From Microvirga massiliensis (GTDB taxonomy: Bacteria > Pseudomonadota > Alphaproteobacteria > Rhizobiales > Beijerinckiaceae), in NCBI RefSeq assembly GCF_001006805.1, contig NZ_LN811353.1, positions 638,588 through 682,682 of the forward strand: a stretch of DNA of 44,095 bases. The letters run 5' to 3'. Under the pieces are notes generated by a model. That model was not told the origin of the DNA. It was given only the letters and a program-made list of their open reading frames with translations, and ran no database searches. Below are positions 16,478 to 25,611 of this stretch, in pieces; positions within the stretch are counted from its first letter, which is position 1, and the number at the start of each line of letters is the position of its first letter. Both the position numbers and the translations under genes were made by a program.

Positions 16478-17506
16478 ATGGATGCGATCTTAGCGCAGTT
16501 GCTGAACGGCCTCGACAAGGGCGGCGCCTATGCTCTCATCGCGCTCGGGCTGACGCTGGTGTTCGGGACCCTGGGCGTGGTGAATTTCGCCCATGGAGCG
16601 CTGTTCATGCTCGGCGCCTTCTGCGCCGTCACCTTCCGCAAGCTGATCACGATCGAGACCGTCACCACCGACCCGCAGAAACTGTCGCCCTGGGGTGCGC
16701 CGCTTCAGATTCGGACACCCGTCGTCCAGAACTGGCTCGGGGATTTCGGAGCCTTTCTGATCGACTACTCGGTTCCGATCTCGATCCTGCTGGCGATTCC
16801 GGTGATGCTCGCGATCGGCATCGGCATGGAGCGCGGGCTGATCAAGCACTTCTACAAGCGCTCGCACGCCGAGCAGATCCTCGTCACCTTCGGTCTTGCG
16901 ATCGTTCTGCAGGAGATCGTCAAGGCGTTCTACGGCGCGAACCCGATTCCGCAGCCGATGCCGAAGGATCTGCGTGGGGCGGCCGATGTCGGCGCCTGGT
17001 TCGGCATGGCTCCGCAGGTCGTGACCTATCCCTGGTGGCGGCTCGTCTACTTCCTGTTCTCGATCGGCGTGATCGGAGCCGTCTTCGCCTTCCTGCGCTT
17101 CACGACTTTCGGCATGGTCGTGCGCGCCGGCATGGCTGACCGCGAGACCGTGTCCCTGCTTGGGGTGAACATCGACCGCCGCTTCACGATCACCTTCGGC
17201 ATCGCAGCGGTCGTCGCGGGCCTCGCGGGCGTGATGTACACGCCGCTTTTACCGCCCAACTACCACCTGGGCATGGATTTCCTGGTGCTCAGCTTCGTGG
17301 TGGTGGTCGTCGGCGGCATGGGCTCCCTCGCGGGCGCGGTCATGGCGGGCTTCCTGCTCGGAATCCTGCAGTCCTTCGCCTCGATGACCGAGGTCAAATC
17401 ACTCCTGCCGGGGATCGACCAGATCATCATCTATCTCGTCGCCGTGACGATTCTGCTGGTTCGCCCGCGTGGCCTGATGGGTCGCCGCGGCGTCATGGAA
17501 GGCTGA
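16478..17506 (+). CDS. livH: ABC transporter permease, LivH type
   Basis: The 342-residue inner-membrane protein starts at ATG 16478 after GGGAGGAA. It has the LivH layout: [37 protein letters not shown], then [29 protein letters not shown], and [13 protein letters not shown] at the end. These are the usual EAA-like loop and transmembrane pattern of the hydrophobic amino-acid uptake (HAAT) family. A soluble insertion of about 55 residues after the second helix (around 60-115, [13 protein letters not shown] onward) is longer than in many LivH proteins. It pairs with the LivM-type protein encoded four bases downstream. The symbol describes the family, not a proven leucine system. Confidence 0.92.
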   Translation: MDAILAQLLNGLDKGGAYALIALGLTLVFGTLGVVNFAHGALFMLGAFCAVTFRKLITIETVTTDPQKLSPWGAPLQIRTPVVQNWLGDFGAFLIDYSVPISILLAIPVMLAIGIGMERGLIKHFYKRSHAEQILVTFGLAIVLQEIVKAFYGANPIPQPMPKDLRGAADVGAWFGMAPQVVTYPWWRLVYFLFSIGVIGAVFAFLRFTTFGMVVRAGMADRETVSLLGVNIDRRFTITFGIAAVVAGLAGVMYTPLLPPNYHLGMDFLVLSFVVVVVGGMGSLAGAVMAGFLLGILQSFASMTEVKSLLPGIDQIIIYLVAVTILLVRPRGLMGRRGVMEG

Positions 17507-17510
17507 TCCG

Positions 17511-18647
17511 ATGTTCGACCTGTCCAGAAGAGATCTCATCGTCCTGGGGCTATTCACCGTCGTGGTGCTGGCGATGCCGATCTGGCTCGCGCCGTTCGGC
17601 GCCGGCTATCCCGGCCTGCTCCAGAAGTTCGCGATCTATGCGATCTTCGCGATCGGCTTCAACATCCTGTTCGGGCTGACCGGCTATCTCAGCTTCGGCC
17701 ATGCCGCCTTCCTGGGCGTCGGCTCCTACACGGCGGTCTGGTCGTTCAAGCTTCTGACCATGAATCCGATTCCGGCCGTGATCTTCGCCGTCGCGTTGTC
17801 GGGGTTGTTCGCGCTCGCGATCGGCTATCTCAGTCTGCGGCGATCCGGAATCTACTTCTCGATCCTGACGCTCGCCTTCGCGCAGATGTCGTACAGCCTC
17901 GCCTATTCGGTGCTGACGCCGATCACCAACGGTGAGACCGGGCTGCTGCTGAAGGTCGATGATCCGCGGGTGATCGACTTGATGTTCACCGAGCGCGGAG
18001 CCGGCCTGCCTGTGCCGTCCCTGTTCGGCATTGCGATGAACGGCTATGCAGGCTTCTACTTCTGCGCGGCTCTGCTCATCGCCACGTTCTTCCTCTCGCA
18101 GAAGATCTTCGCGTCGCCGTTCGGGCTCATGCTGCGCGCGATCAAGTCGAACCAGACGCGCATGACTTATACCGGGTTCGATACCAAGCCCTATACGCTC
18201 GCCGCCTTCGTGATCTCCGGCATGTTTGCGGGGCTCGCAGGTGGCCTGCTCGCTGTCACGGATCCGCTCGCCGGCGCCGAGCGCATGCAGTGGACGGCTT
18301 CCGGCGAGGTGGTCCTGATGACGATCCTCGGCGGCGTCGGCACCCTCGTGGGGCCGGTCGTCGGGGCCTGGCTCATCAAATATGCGGAGAACATCTTCTC
18401 GGCGTTCAACGAAGCCACGCTGCAGCGGTTCTTCTCCTTCCTGCCCGACGGCCTCGCCGATGTGATGGTCGCCATTACCAGCAAGTTCGTGGGCGAGGGA
18501 TGGCATCTCACGCTCGGGCTGATGTTCGTGCTCGTGGTGGTGTTCCTGCCGGGCGGTGTGATGGAGGGCGTGCGCCGGGTATCGCAATGGCTCACGCGAC
18601 GGCCCGACGCGCGCGCCGGCGCTTTCAAGGCTCAGCCGGCCGCGTAG
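17511..18647 (+). CDS. livM: ABC transporter permease, LivM type
   Basis: The 378-residue protein begins at ATG 17511, four bases after the previous stop. LivM hallmarks are present: [75 protein letters not shown], and [19 protein letters not shown]. About ten hydrophobic segments place it in the inner membrane as the second half of the translocation pore. The C-terminus ([16 protein letters not shown]) is a short cytoplasmic tail. Substrate passage requires the LivH-type partner and the two ATPases encoded next. Confidence 0.93.
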   Translation: MFDLSRRDLIVLGLFTVVVLAMPIWLAPFGAGYPGLLQKFAIYAIFAIGFNILFGLTGYLSFGHAAFLGVGSYTAVWSFKLLTMNPIPAVIFAVALSGLFALAIGYLSLRRSGIYFSILTLAFAQMSYSLAYSVLTPITNGETGLLLKVDDPRVIDLMFTERGAGLPVPSLFGIAMNGYAGFYFCAALLIATFFLSQKIFASPFGLMLRAIKSNQTRMTYTGFDTKPYTLAAFVISGMFAGLAGGLLAVTDPLAGAERMQWTASGEVVLMTILGGVGTLVGPVVGAWLIKYAENIFSAFNEATLQRFFSFLPDGLADVMVAITSKFVGEGWHLTLGLMFVLVVVFLPGGVMEGVRRVSQWLTRRPDARAGAFKAQPAA

Positions 18648-18664
18648 CCGGAAAGGAACGCACG

Positions 18665-19441
18665 ATGACCGCCACGAACACCAGGAACATCGTTCTGCAC
18701 GTCGCGGACGTTCACCGGCACTTCGGGGGATTGCGCGCGCTCTCCGACATCGACCTGCAGGTCGAGGAGGGGAAGACGCACGCCATCATCGGACCGAACG
18801 GGGCCGGTAAGTCGACGCTTCTCAACGTCGTGATCGGCCGGCTGCCACCGACGAGCGGTGCGGTGATCTTCGACGGCCAGATCCTCACCGGCAAGGCGCC
18901 GCACGAGATCAATCAGATCGGGATCGCGCGGGTATTTCAGACGCCGGAGATCTTTCCTGATCTGCCGGTCTTGCACAACGTGATGGCGCCCGCGTTTTCG
19001 AAGCGGGACGGCGCCTTCCGGATTAATCTGTTCCAGCGGCTCGACACCGAGCGTGCCGTGCGCGAGGAGGCGGAATCGCTTCTCCAGGATGTCGGCCTGT
19101 TCGAGCGGCGCAACACCAATGCCGGCGCGCTTTCGCGCGGCGACAAGCGCCGGCTCGAGCTCGCGATGTGCCTGATCCAGCATCCGCGTCTGCTCCTGCT
19201 CGACGAGCCGACGGCGGGCATGTCGCGTCACGACACCAACACCACGATCGAGCTTCTTCAGAAGATCAAGCAGCGCGGCATGACCAAGCTCATCATCGAG
19301 CACGACATGCACGTGGTGTTCTCGCTGGCCGACCGGATTTCCGTGCTCGCCCAGGGCCGGATCATCGCCGAAGGGCTCCCCGACGAGATCCGGGGCGACC
19401 CGCGGGTCCACGAGGCCTATCTGGGAGGCGCAATCCAATGA
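18665..19441 (+). CDS. livG: ABC transporter ATP-binding protein, LivG type
   Basis: The 258-residue protein starts at ATG 18665 after GGAAAGGA; upstream frame is a shadow of the permease gene. Walker A is GPNGAGKST at 43-51. The family segment IGIARVFQTPEIFPDLPVLHN follows, then the signature ALSRGDKRRLELAM (LSRGD rather than the usual LSGGQ/LSHGE) and Walker B LLLLDEPTAGMS. It energises import by ATP hydrolysis at the cytoplasmic face. The stop overlaps the start of the LivF-type gene by four bases (ATGA), so the two ATPases are translationally coupled, in keeping with a heterodimer. Confidence 0.94.
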   Translation: MTATNTRNIVLHVADVHRHFGGLRALSDIDLQVEEGKTHAIIGPNGAGKSTLLNVVIGRLPPTSGAVIFDGQILTGKAPHEINQIGIARVFQTPEIFPDLPVLHNVMAPAFSKRDGAFRINLFQRLDTERAVREEAESLLQDVGLFERRNTNAGALSRGDKRRLELAMCLIQHPRLLLLDEPTAGMSRHDTNTTIELLQKIKQRGMTKLIIEHDMHVVFSLADRISVLAQGRIIAEGLPDEIRGDPRVHEAYLGGAIQ

Positions 19442-20202
19442 ACGTGATCATGATGGATGCGAATGTGATCGCAACAGCGCAGCGGCAGGATCCGGTCCAG
19501 CCGTTCTTCGCCGCCCGGGATCTGCACGCCTATTATGGCGAAAGCTACATCGTGCAGGGCGTCTCCCTCGACATCCGCCAGGGCGAGATCCTGGCGCTCC
19601 TGGGGCGCAACGGCGCCGGCAAGACGTCGACGCTGCGCACCATCGCGCGAACGGACCTGCCGGCCCTGATGACTGGAGAGATCTGGCTGCAGGGCGCTCC
19701 CCTGCACCGGATGAAGGCCCATGCGGCGGCCCGCGCCGGCGTGCAACTCGTCCCCGAGGATCGCCGCATCATCCCGGGCTTAACTGTCGAGGAGAACTTG
19801 ACGCTGGCCCGGGTGGCTCCGGGCCATGGCTGGGATCTGGAGCGGATCTATGCGCATTTCCCGCGGCTCGCCGAGCGGCGGCGCCAGGAGGGTGTGACGC
19901 TCTCGGGCGGCGAGCAGCAGATGCTCTCCATCGCCCGCGCTTTGGCGCGCGAGGTCAAGCTTCTCCTGCTCGATGAGCCCTACGAGGGGCTCGCCCCTGT
20001 GGTCGTGCGCGAGATCGAGCGCATTCTGCACGACATCAAGAAGCTCGGGATCACTACCATCATCGTCGAGCAGAATGCCGTCGCGGCTCTCCAACTCGCC
20101 GACCGTGCCGTCATTCTCGATACCGGCGAGGTGGCCTTCACGGGACTGGCAAAAGAAGTCCTCGACAACGCCGAACTCCGGCGGGAATACCTCGCGATCT
20201 GA
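19438..20202 (+). CDS. livF: ABC transporter ATP-binding protein, LivF type
   Basis: The 254-residue protein starts at ATG 19438 in a four-base overlap with the preceding gene. An unusual ~20-residue N-terminal extension precedes the conserved start FAARDLHAYYGESYIVQGVS. Walker A is GRNGAGKTS at 56-64, then VQLVPEDRRIIPGLTVEENL, signature TLSGGEQQMLSIARAL, Walker B LLLLDEPYEGLAP and the switch His replaced by Gln in IIVEQNA, as is usual for LivF. It completes the five-component importer (binding protein, two permeases, two ATPases). A short stem GACGG/CCGTC surrounds the stop codon region, perhaps part of the operon end. Confidence 0.94.
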   Translation: MNVIMMDANVIATAQRQDPVQPFFAARDLHAYYGESYIVQGVSLDIRQGEILALLGRNGAGKTSTLRTIARTDLPALMTGEIWLQGAPLHRMKAHAAARAGVQLVPEDRRIIPGLTVEENLTLARVAPGHGWDLERIYAHFPRLAERRRQEGVTLSGGEQQMLSIARALAREVKLLLLDEPYEGLAPVVVREIERILHDIKKLGITTIIVEQNAVAALQLADRAVILDTGEVAFTGLAKEVLDNAELRREYLAI

Positions 20203-20394
20203 CGGGGGATCCGTCGAAATCGGAGCAGGAAAGGACCTATCCCGACGCGGGAGCCCAGAGGACATTGAACGGGCGGCCGTTCGCCGCGCCCGCGTAAAGG
20301 CCCCCTCAGAGGTGCGTGGCTCTCGGGCAACAAGGAAGAATGTTCCCGATCCGTTCCGGATGACAAGCTTGGCCATGGCTGGCCAGCATCGGCC

Positions 20395-21639
20395 ATGCGT
20401 TTCATTCATGCAGCCGATCTTCATCTCGACAGCCCGCTCTCCGGCCTGCGCGAGCGTGCCGGAGAGCGGGCCGAGGATATCGCCGGAGCGAGCCGGCGCG
20501 CCTTCGACAATCTGATTGAGTTTGCCGTTGCGGAGCGTGTCGATTTCGTCGTCATTGCGGGCGATGTGTTCGACGGCGACTGGAGCGATTACAGCTCCGG
20601 ATTGTTTCTGGTCAGGGGACTCGATCGCCTGAACCGCGCCGGGATTCCGGTGATCATGATTCGCGGCAATCACGACGCCGCAAACCAGATGTCCCGGCGG
20701 CTGACCTGGCCGTCCAATGTCCGCGAGTTGTCGTCCCGCACACCGGAAACGGTGGTGCTCGAATCGCTCGATGTCGCGATCCACGGTCAGAGCTTTCCGG
20801 CCCGTGCGGTGACCGAGAATCTCGCCGCGTCGTATCCGGCGCCCCGCGCCGGACTGTTCAATATCGGCGTGCTCCACACCTCTGCGGACGGCCGCGCGGG
20901 GCACGATGTCTATGCGCCCTGCGAGCTCCGCGATCTGACTCTCAAGGGCTACGATTACTGGGCTCTCGGCCACATCCACACGCGTGAGATCCTCGCCACC
21001 GATCCTTACGTGGTCTTTCCCGGCAACCTGCAGGGCCGGCATGTCAACGAGCCGGGCGCCAAGGGTTTCAGTCTCGTGACGGTCGCGGGCGGACGTGTGA
21101 CGAACGTCGAGCATGTGTCCGTCGATGTCGTGCGTTGGGCGACGCTCGTCGTCGACGTGTCCGGCGCCGAAACGCTCGAAGATCTTTGCCCGCGCGTCGG
21201 ACAGGCGATTGCCGAGGCCGTCGCAGATGCCGATGGACGGACGCTCGCGGTGCGACTCGTTCTGAGGGGAGCTTGCGCGGCTCACCGGGCGCTGGCGGGA
21301 GACCCCGAGCGCCTCGCTGCGGAATGCGCCTCTCTGGCGCTCCAGTCCTGCGGCGATGTCTGGATCGAGCGCGTCGACGTCGAAACCGACCCGGCCCCAC
21401 TGCGCACCGAGACGGGCGCCCTGGCCGATGTCACGCAACTCATCAGCCATGTCCGAACCGACCCGGCGGATATGGACCAGATCCGTGTCGCGTTGGAGCG
21501 CGGCCTCGACAAGATTCCTCTCCAGCTTCGGACTGAAGCCGGGTTCGCCGGCCTGTCCGCCGAGCAATGCGCCCGAGTGCTGGCCGATGCCGAGGCCCTG
21601 ATCCTGCACAAACTGTCCCCTGGGGCCGCTCATCCATGA
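20395..21639 (+). CDS. SbcD/YhaO-like DNA repair exonuclease (calcineurin-type metallophosphoesterase)
   Basis: The 414-residue protein starts at ATG 20395. The five metallophosphoesterase motifs are present: DLHLD at 8-12, GDVFDGD at 56-62, GNHDA at 91-95, VLHTS with His161, and GHIHT at 192-196. They bind two Mn2+ ions for phosphodiester cleavage, as in SbcD/Mre11. The C-terminal ~180 residues are the less conserved capping and ATPase-binding part. Its stop overlaps the start of the large ATPase gene by four bases (ATGA), which supports a Mre11-Rad50-like complex of the YhaO/YhaN class acting on DNA ends or aberrant structures. The 192-bp upstream spacer presumably holds the promoter. Confidence 0.92.
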   Translation: MRFIHAADLHLDSPLSGLRERAGERAEDIAGASRRAFDNLIEFAVAERVDFVVIAGDVFDGDWSDYSSGLFLVRGLDRLNRAGIPVIMIRGNHDAANQMSRRLTWPSNVRELSSRTPETVVLESLDVAIHGQSFPARAVTENLAASYPAPRAGLFNIGVLHTSADGRAGHDVYAPCELRDLTLKGYDYWALGHIHTREILATDPYVVFPGNLQGRHVNEPGAKGFSLVTVAGGRVTNVEHVSVDVVRWATLVVDVSGAETLEDLCPRVGQAIAEAVADADGRTLAVRLVLRGACAAHRALAGDPERLAAECASLALQSCGDVWIERVDVETDPAPLRTETGALADVTQLISHVRTDPADMDQIRVALERGLDKIPLQLRTEAGFAGLSAEQCARVLADAEALILHKLSPGAAHP

Positions 21640-24600
21640 AATTCGAAGCGCTCCACCTCGAACGCTACGGCGCGTTCGAGGACGTCACCTTCGACTTCAG
21701 CGGCGACGATGTTGGGCTCCACATCATCTACGGGCCGAACGAGGCGGGAAAGTCGACAATCCTCTCGGCGATCGGTGACCTGCTGTTCGGGATTCCGGCG
21801 CGGACGCCGTACAACTTCCGGCACGATTACTCCAAGCTCCGGATCGGCGCCGAGATCGTCGACAGCACGGGCCGGACGCTCGCCTTCAAGCGCCGCAAGG
21901 CGAATGCCGGAACGCTGCTGACTGCAGGAGCGACAGAAACGACGCTTGCGGACTCGGTCCTGACTCCCTTCCTGGGCGGCGTCTCGCGCGAACTGTTCAC
22001 GCGGATGTTCGGCCTCGACCATGCGCGCCTGCGTGAAGGCGGCGATCAGATGCTGCGCTCCGGCGGCGATCTGGCGCGCAGCCTGTTCGAAGCCGGCAGC
22101 GGCCTCTCCGGCATTGGAGCAGTCTTGCAGAGCCTGGAAGCCGAGATCGAGGCGATCGGCGATCTGACCCGACGCGCGAAAACCAAGCCGATCTGGCGCG
22201 AGATCGACACCTTCGTCGATGCGACGCAGAGCGTCCGCCGCGACGGCCTCAAGGCCGAGGAGTGGCGGCAGGCCGAGCAGGCGCTCGAGCGGGCGAGAAG
22301 CGAGCGTGATCGTATCGATGAAGACCTCGCGCGCATCCGCCAGCGCCGGGCGCAACTGGAGCGCGTGCGCCGCGCCGCGCCCCTGTTGAATGCGATGGAG
22401 CGGCTCGCCGCGCAGCTCGCGCAGTTCGGCGATCTTCCTGCGCTGCCGGCCGGATTCGCCGAGGAATGGCGCCGACGGGACCAGGCCCTGCGCGACGCGC
22501 GTCTTGCGCTCCGCAATGCCGAGGAGGCTCTGCGCGACGCAACGAGCGAACTCGAGCGGATCCCGGAGGCGGAGTCCATCATCGGCTTTGGGACCGAGAT
22601 CGAGGCCCTGCAGGAGAACCTCGGAAAATATCGCAAGGGCGTCGCCGACGAGCCGAAGCTCATCCGGGACATTGCCGCGGACGACGCGCTGATCGGACAT
22701 CATCTGGAATCTCTCGGATCGCCGCGGGATCCGGGCATGGTCGACGCGTTGGTGCCGCCCACGCCTCTGGTCGCGCGGGTCCGCGAGCTGATCCGGCACG
22801 GGGAGGGGATCGAGCTCGCCGCAGGCACGGCCGCGGCGGAGCTCAGGAAGGCGCAGGAGTCTTGGCGCCGCGCGCAGGAGAAGCTCGATGCGCTCCCGAC
22901 CGTGGCCGATCCGGCCTCTCTCGTCACCATGACCGAGGAGGTGTGGCGTCTCGGGGATCTCGCGGCCCAGCACGCGAAGGTGGAGCGGGACCTCGCCGCG
23001 GCGGACCGGAACCTCGCCGAGGCGCTCCAGCGGCTGCCCCGATGGAGTGAGCCAGCCGAGGCCCTGGCCGCGCGGCCCTTACCCGATGCCGAGACAGTGC
23101 GCCTCTACGAGGACGAGCTCCGCAAGGCGCAGGAGCGGGTCGCAGCCGCGGAGCGGGCCCGCGCCGAGAAGGAGGACGAGTTCCGGCGCGTCGAGTCCGA
23201 TCTGGCGGGACTTGCCGCGGCGGGCGAAGTCCCGTCGCCCGCGGCGGTGCAGGCCGCCCGGGATCATCGCGATCGGATCTGGCGGGTCGTGCGTGCGCGC
23301 CATATCGAAGGGCGAGAGCCGTCCGCCGAGGACTGTGCCGCTCTCGGAGAATTGGATGAGGTTGCCCCGCGCTACGAGACGGCAGCGCGGCACGCGGACG
23401 AACTGGTCGACCGGCGCGAAAGCGATGCGCAGCGCGTCGCCCGCTTCAGCGAGCTGCAGGCGCAACTGCTGCGCTTCAGCCGCCAGAAAGAGGTCGCGGA
23501 ATCCGAGCACAAGCAGTCCACGGAGGCCCTGAGAGCGGCCGAGGCGCGCTGGCAGGATCTGTGGGCGGAGTGCGGATTCGTGCCGGGTCCGGCGCCGGGC
23601 ATGCGGGCGTGGCTCGCCCAAAAGGACGAGGTGCTGCGCCTGCTCGGGGCGGTTCGGCAGGCCCGCGCGGGCGTCGAGGATGTGACGGCGATCGCCGACC
23701 GCGCCCGGACCATCCTCCTCCGGGCGGGGGAGACTCTTGGGCTGGCAACCGACGAGGCGCTGCCGGTTGCGGAGCTTGCCCGCCTCGTGCGGCACCGGAT
23801 CGCGGAGACCGAGCGCGCCTGGGGCGAGCGCCGGAGCGCTGCCCAGAAACTCGACGACGAGGCCAATCGGGTTCGCGAGAAGACACTGGTGGCCGACGAC
23901 GCGCAGGTCACGGCCGACCGCTGGAAATCCCAATGGGTAGAGGCCGTCGCCAAACTCGGGTTGCCGGCCGTTGCCGGGCGCTCGGAGGCGGAAGCGGCAC
24001 TGACGGCCTGGGACGAGATCCGGCAGAGACTGACGAACAAGAGCCAGACCGTGCGGCGTCTCGAAGGGATTCGCCGCGACAACGCCGAGTTCCGCGACGC
24101 GCTCTCCCGGCTCGTTCAGGAACTCGGAGACTGCGATCTCGATCCTGCCGCGAATCCTGAAGAGACGGTCAGGACGCTCGTATCGAAGCTGGGCGCCGCC
24201 CGCGAGAACGCGACCCGCCGCGCCCAGGCAGCCGCTGGCCACGCGGCGTCGGTGACGGCTCTGGAGAGGGCGCAGCGTGCCCTCGAGGCCGCCAGCAGGG
24301 CCGCCGATGAACTCCGGACGGCCTACGGGCTGCCGCCCGATGCGGACGTGCTCGCTATCGCGGACCAGGTCGAGGCCCGCCGCCGCTGTGCCGCGGATCT
24401 CGAGGAGCGACGCCTCGCCTTCGTCGAATCCTGCGACGGACTCGGCGATGATGCGGTGCGCGCGGAGGTGGCTGCGATCGCGCCGGATGCGGCCGTGGCG
24501 GAACTCGCGACCCTGGATAGGGACGAGGCCCAACTGGTCGAGGAAAGCCAGGCTGCCGCCCAGCAGGAAACCAGCGCCCAGCATGCACTGGATGCGCTCG

Positions 24601-25229
24601 CCGGGCGCAAGAGCATCACTGCCGCGGTCCAGCAGGCCCGGAACGCGGCCCAGGCCGCGACCTTCCATCTGGAGCGCTGGCTGCGCCTGACGGCGGCCAG
24701 GAAGATGCTCGAGCGGGCACTCGAACGCTACCGGGCGGAGAACCAGCATCCTCTGGTTCGCCGAAGCAGCGAGATCTTCTCGGCCATGTCGGGCACGGGA
24801 GACAACCCGGTCGTCCGGCTCGATGTCGCCTATGGCGACGGACGCGATCCGACTCTGGTCGGCGTGCGCCGGGACGGTTCGGAATGTCCGGTCGACGGGA
24901 TGAGCGAGGGCACCCGTGACCAGCTCTACCTGTCGCTGCGGATCGCTGCCGTCGAGCAGCATGTCGCGGCGAACGAGCCCTTGCCCTTCATCGCCGACGA
25001 TCTCTTCATCACGAGCGACGACGAGCGCGTCCTGCCGGGCCTTGCCGCGCTGGCCGATCTCGGCCGCTCGACCCAGGTGATCCTGTTCACCCACCACCGC
25101 CACGTCATGGCGGCCGCGTCGACCTTGCCGCCGAAGGTCGTCAAGGTGCATCGCCTGCCCGTGCCGTCCCTGCCGGCGACAGCCGCGGCGTTCTCAGTCG
25201 GAGGGGCGGAGGCGGGGTTACGAGCGTGA
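21636..25229 (+). CDS. YhaN/SbcC-like AAA ATPase with long coiled coils
   Basis: The 1197-residue protein starts at ATG 21636 (MKFEALHLERYGAFEDVTFD). Walker A is GPNEAGKST at 33-41, followed by the YhaN-typical LLFGIPARTPYNFRHDY and LFTRMFGLDHARLREGG. Roughly residues 200-1050 are charged heptad-rich helices (many Glu/Arg/Ala), the long antiparallel coiled coil of Rad50-like proteins. I see no CxxC zinc hook at the apex. The C-terminal ATPase half carries a degenerate signature, GMSEGTRDQLYLSL, Walker B LPFIADDLFITSDDER and a final QVILFTHH switch histidine. It should work with the overlapping SbcD/YhaO-like nuclease in DNA-end processing. No third gene follows in the unit. Confidence 0.92.
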   Translation: MKFEALHLERYGAFEDVTFDFSGDDVGLHIIYGPNEAGKSTILSAIGDLLFGIPARTPYNFRHDYSKLRIGAEIVDSTGRTLAFKRRKANAGTLLTAGATETTLADSVLTPFLGGVSRELFTRMFGLDHARLREGGDQMLRSGGDLARSLFEAGSGLSGIGAVLQSLEAEIEAIGDLTRRAKTKPIWREIDTFVDATQSVRRDGLKAEEWRQAEQALERARSERDRIDEDLARIRQRRAQLERVRRAAPLLNAMERLAAQLAQFGDLPALPAGFAEEWRRRDQALRDARLALRNAEEALRDATSELERIPEAESIIGFGTEIEALQENLGKYRKGVADEPKLIRDIAADDALIGHHLESLGSPRDPGMVDALVPPTPLVARVRELIRHGEGIELAAGTAAAELRKAQESWRRAQEKLDALPTVADPASLVTMTEEVWRLGDLAAQHAKVERDLAAADRNLAEALQRLPRWSEPAEALAARPLPDAETVRLYEDELRKAQERVAAAERARAEKEDEFRRVESDLAGLAAAGEVPSPAAVQAARDHRDRIWRVVRARHIEGREPSAEDCAALGELDEVAPRYETAARHADELVDRRESDAQRVARFSELQAQLLRFSRQKEVAESEHKQSTEALRAAEARWQDLWAECGFVPGPAPGMRAWLAQKDEVLRLLGAVRQARAGVEDVTAIADRARTILLRAGETLGLATDEALPVAELARLVRHRIAETERAWGERRSAAQKLDDEANRVREKTLVADDAQVTADRWKSQWVEAVAKLGLPAVAGRSEAEAALTAWDEIRQRLTNKSQTVRRLEGIRRDNAEFRDALSRLVQELGDCDLDPAANPEETVRTLVSKLGAARENATRRAQAAAGHAASVTALERAQRALEAASRAADELRTAYGLPPDADVLAIADQVEARRRCAADLEERRLAFVESCDGLGDDAVRAEVAAIAPDAAVAELATLDRDEAQLVEESQAAAQQETSAQHALDALAGRKSITAAVQQARNAAQAATFHLERWLRLTAARKMLERALERYRAENQHPLVRRSSEIFSAMSGTGDNPVVRLDVAYGDGRDPTLVGVRRDGSECPVDGMSEGTRDQLYLSLRIAAVEQHVAANEPLPFIADDLFITSDDERVLPGLAALADLGRSTQVILFTHHRHVMAAASTLPPKVVKVHRLPVPSLPATAAAFSVGGAEAGLRA

Positions 25230-25426
25230 TCTCGCGCGGTAGTCCGTCAGGGATGCCCGAACCCACGGCATCTTTTTGATCGTCCGACGAACCGGTACAG
25301 AGTCCTGATCTGGACACGAACGGGTTTGCTCAGGTGACGCTATCGTTCACATATGCGGAAGGTCGATGACAACATGACGCCAGACGTCGTCGCTGCCACC
25401 TTCACCCGCCGCCCTGCGGGCGTCGA

Positions 25427-25495
25427 CCTCTCCCTCCGGGGGAGAGGCGGAGCTTCACCTCTCCCCTGGAGGGAGAGGTCGGACGCGAAGCGTCC
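25427..25495. repeat. Cluster of three hairpins (CTCTCCC repeat)
   Basis: In the spacer between the ATPase and EamA genes lie CCTCTCCC/GGGAGAGG arms at 25427-25434/25440-25447, the same arms again at 25458-25465/25471-25478, and GGACGC/GCGTCC at 25481-25486/25490-25495, each with a loop of 3-5 nt. The whole block, ending CCGGGTGAGGGG, is a dispersed intergenic repeat type that I know from many Hyphomicrobiales genomes. The rest of 25230-25611 shows no gene. It could end the upstream transcript. Confidence 0.75.
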
Positions 25496-25611
25496 GGGTG
25501 AGGGGGGAAACTCTGCGCGCAGTATTGCCATCGCAGCGAGAAACTTGCGAGCTCACCGATGCTGCGCAATGTCTCTTATGTCGCGGAATCTCGTGCAATT
25601 GCGCGGAGAGC

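Noticed and set aside
16478..16490. Start of the LivH-type gene at the nearby ATG 16474
   Set aside because: That ATG is in another frame; ATG 16478 gives the conserved permease.
17550..18587. 345-codon minus-strand frame over the LivM-type permease
   Set aside because: Antisense shadow of a membrane protein gene: charged, His/Glu/Arg-rich and without family features.
19780..21633. 617-codon minus-strand frame over the LivF-type and SbcD-like genes
   Set aside because: Shadow of two clear plus-strand genes; no plausible start signal.
23079..25151. 690-codon minus-strand frame over the coiled-coil ATPase
   Set aside because: Mirror frame of a GC-rich coiled-coil gene; no domain seen.
25427..25495. 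CRISPR array
   Set aside because: Only two similar hairpins with no regular spacers and no cas genes in the window.
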